A stretch of DNA of 46,737 nucleotides from Chloromonas sp. AAM2. Its lineage: Eukaryota > Chlorophyta > Chlorophyceae > Chlamydomonadales > Chlamydomonadaceae. The notes below the pieces were generated by a model. It worked only from the letters and a program-made list of their open reading frames with translations, did not search any database and was not told the DNA's origin. Below, one piece after another: positions 44,601 to 46,737 of this stretch. The translations under genes were made by a program, and so were the position numbers. Location of the stretch: the NCBI GenBank assembly GCA_004335635.1, contig QAXH01006101.1, positions 341 to 47,077 of the forward strand, given 5' to 3'. Every line of letters starts with the position of its first letter. Within the stretch, counting starts at the first letter, position 1.

Positions 44601-46737
44601 TTGGTTGCTCCCTTCACGACGGTATCGCATCCTGCTTTGTCCGCCTCCGTTGTGTGATGTGTGCGCTGTGACTTGCAGCTGGTCAATCAGTGTTTGGCTT
44701 CAGGCTCGTCTTCGCCGTGCTTGCCATACTTTCCGATCTTAGCTTGGACAGGCCAGTCCTGTTCCTTGCCTTCTTTCTTCTTTCATGCCCACACACTTGT
44801 CCCTCCTGTCGGCCCTATGAGTAGTTTATCTTTCTCACATACCCTGTCACCTGCACATTCCCACCCACAGGTAACAGCGGTGGGCCTCTCTTAGATAGCC
44901 GAGGGCGGCTCATCGGCGTCAACACCGCCGCCACCTCGCACCCGCAGACCACTGCAGGCTTTGGCTTCGCCATCCCTGTGGACACAGTCAGGAGAATAGT
45001 CAACCAGATCATCAGGTCAGGAGGATAGTCAACCGAATCATCAGGTCAGGAGGATAGTCAACCAGATCATCAGGTCAGGCACTGGAGAGGCGGCCCTGAA
45101 GTTTGGTTATGTGTACTGTGTACTGCACAGGCACTTTGTGGACAACCAGCAGCAGGTTGACAGCCAACTGCTTACAGGTTCCAACTGTCAGACGGATTAG
45201 CTTGTACAGCTTTGCAATGCATGGAACTATATTGGCGCACAGGCTGCATGGCTCCAGTCTGCTCAGGCCTTCCTCAGTGCATGCGTTTCCCATTATGTAC
45301 TGCCATGCATGCCTGATGCCCCTGCATGCTGTGCTGTTCGTGCAGGTACGGGCGTGTGGTGCGTCCTGGGCTTGGCGTCATGTGCATGAATGACGTGCAC
45401 AGCCGGCAGCTACTGGGCAGCTCCCAGGGTGTGGTGGTGGAGGGGGTGATGGCGGGCAGCGGGGCGGCGCAGGCGGGACTACGGTGAGAAGTGGGAGTAT
45501 CTAACATGCCAACTGTAACAGATCAACTGCAAGGCTCTGTTACTTCACATGTCTGTTACTTTCTAGGTAATTTAATGACGGCTTTCTTGATGTTAACATA
45601 TTCATGTACACATGGAGTGAGGGCTGGGGGTTAGCAAGCGTTGGTGAATGACCAATTGTAGTTTGGTTCGCATCAGGGAGGCCGTCATAGGGCACGGAAC
45701 AGGATGGAAGTCCAGCATGGGCAACAGTGACCGCAGCTGCTCTGGTGGGGTCTAAACCATGGCTCGGCTCCTGTCCTGCGCCTTTTGTCCCTTGTCCCCT
45801 GCTCAACGCCTCGAAAGTTGCATGTACAGGTGCATCTGCACCCCATGCAAGGCTGGCATGTGGGAGGTGCCTGGTTAGGACCAGGATGACTGGCAGAACA
45901 GCATCGGACCGCCTTCCCTGTTGTCAGCTCGCTTGTGTTGCTCACCCCCATCACGTTCATGGTTTTGCAGCAGCGTTTTTGCCGCATTCTGATCCAATGC
46001 ATTCTTAGTGTCAGCGCTCACAGCATCGACTGCGAATGATGTGCATGCTGAAAGGCACACGTGACAGCACGATTTTGTGAAGTGGTTGATTGCACACCCA
46101 CGCCCCTCTCTGATGTCTGGCAGTTACATCACTCTGGTGTGCACATGTGTGCGTGTTCAGGGGAGTGATGAGGGACGAGTACGGCAACATAGCACTGGGC
46201 GATGTGATCGTTGCTGTGGGCCGACAGCCCGTGTCAGGCATTGACGAGCTGCTTGCGTGTGTGGAGCAGTTTGCCCTGGGAGACCAGGTGCCCATCACAG
46301 TGCACAGGTGAGGGTGGGTGCAGAGCAGGAATGGCAAACCTTCACAGGCGCCATACTCATACCAAGTTATGAAGGCAGTGACTGTTGCGGTGTGGTTGCA
46401 ACTAAACCAGGGCCGGCATGCAGCGCCCAATCCGAATTGTCTTCGTCGGCCGTGACATGTGGGTTATGCAGCCAGTAGACAGTTGAGCATGACGGCATAG
46501 TTGAGCATGACGGCATAATTGTTGCCTTGGGCAAACCGCACTTTTCACTAAACATGATGCGTTTCCCGTGCTTGGCACCAAGCACGTGCACGTGGGTGTT
46601 CCTGCTGTTCTACCCTGCCTCAATGTAAACCTCCACGTTCCTGCTGTGTCTTATCGCCCTGCAGGTATTCACTGCGCCCACAGGCCAGCGGCAAACCGTA
46701 CGTTGCCTTGGACCTGGTGGTGCCACTGCTGCGTGAA
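41666..46737 (+). CDS. DEG/HtrA-type serine protease with PDZ domain, cut by right edge
   Basis: Exons: tentative 41666-41776 (transit-peptide-like, Ser/Thr/Arg-rich, weak GTCTGA donor), then 41864-42277, 42738-42839, 43181-43277, 43909-44001, 44307-44432, 44871-45015, 45346-45483, 46161-46307 and 46665 to the window end; 482 codons so far. DEG proteases degrade damaged proteins, in plastids including photosystem II subunits. Exon 2 carries a helical segment ([27 protein letters not shown]) resembling SAP/ARMET-C-like domains, then a Ser/Ala/Pro linker. The protease domain follows: [18 protein letters not shown] with catalytic His, [13 protein letters not shown] with Asp, [40 protein letters not shown] with the nucleophile Ser, and [21 protein letters not shown] domain runs from RPGLGVM to [11 protein letters not shown]. 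The organisation is closest to chloroplast DEG1/DEG8. Exon 6 has two in-frame acceptors (44271, 44307), and exon 7 ends in a triplicated donor. Confidence 0.92.
42840..42897. repeat. (GTGA)n microsatellite starting at a DEG splice donor
   Basis: The donor CAT|GTGAGT at 42840, right after the catalytic His codon, is the first unit of a GTGA tract of about a dozen imperfect units. Confidence 0.9.
43795..43853. repeat. AT-only palindromic tract in a DEG intron
   Basis: About 59 bases of A and T built from TATAT and ATTAT units with inverted symmetry around 43820-43830. It could form a hairpin or cruciform. It ends about 55 bp before the acceptor of exon 43909-44001. Confidence 0.85.
44271..44342 (+). 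repeat. 36-bp tandem duplication carrying a splice acceptor
   Basis: The units 44271-44306 and 44307-44342 are nearly identical. Each encodes [12 protein letters not shown] in the same frame, and each is preceded by an AG (tgtaatgcag and ttgactgcag). Because 36 is a multiple of three, either acceptor keeps the frame. Confidence 0.92.
44524..44560. repeat. Intronic repeat shared with 45671-45707
   Basis: About 37 bases (catcaggga.gcc.tca...) recur, diverged, in a later intron of the same DEG gene, in the same orientation. Confidence 0.55.
44987..45073 (+). repeat. 29-bp triplication carrying the splice donor of a DEG exon
   Basis: Three units (44987-45015, 45016-45044, 45045-45073) each end in ATCATCAG followed by GTCAGG. 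The first is the end of the exon; the others begin the intron. Because 29 is not a multiple of three, use of the second or third donor brings a TAG into frame. Confidence 0.92.

Overview
The window looks like nuclear DNA of a green alga, probably Chlorophyceae (Chlamydomonadales-like). The reasons are dense GT-AG introns with TGCAG acceptors, Ala/Gly/Gln-rich low-complexity protein segments, TGTAA motifs downstream of several stops, many microsatellites, and plastid and mitochondrial housekeeping genes. There are no bacterial operons, CRISPR arrays or viral genes. One assembly gap of 287 N lies at 35505-35791. Most genes are split into short exons, so I rebuilt exon chains from splice sites, reading phase and family motifs.

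Layout. 1-3.7 kb: an open frame running off the left edge, then mostly sequence without convincing genes. 3.7-7.0 kb: two divergent, unrecognised, probably thylakoid-lumen proteins. 8.6-11.8 kb (-): a ZIP-family (ZupT/ZTP29-like) metal transporter. 12.0-21.5 kb (+): a RAD54-like SNF2 DNA translocase with at least 22 exons. 23.8-24.2 kb (+): intronless plastid ribosomal protein L29. 26.6-32.6 kb (-): a large low-complexity protein with an N-terminal PWWP domain. 32.8-35.3 kb (+): mitochondrial ribosomal protein mL43. 37.6-41.1 kb (-): an alpha/beta hydrolase. 41.7 kb to the right edge (+): a chloroplast DEG/HtrA-type serine protease with PDZ domain, cut by the window end.

Organisation. Eight of the nine main genes sit in four head-to-head pairs (lumen protein/lumen protein, ZIP/RAD54, PWWP/mL43, hydrolase/DEG). 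In three pairs the start codons are only about 200-260 bp apart, which suggests bidirectional promoters. I see no shared pathway across the whole window; the first pair is the only one where both products seem to go to the same compartment.

The most interesting signals concern splicing. GC-AG introns are needed to keep frame in the hydrolase and RAD54 genes. GTGA microsatellites begin at or next to the splice donor in two genes. The DEG gene has a 36-bp in-frame duplication of an acceptor and a 29-bp triplication of a donor. A 217-bp tandem duplication in RAD54 creates a possible optional exon. The PWWP gene has an unresolved frame step. All calls come from reading the sequence; no database search was run.
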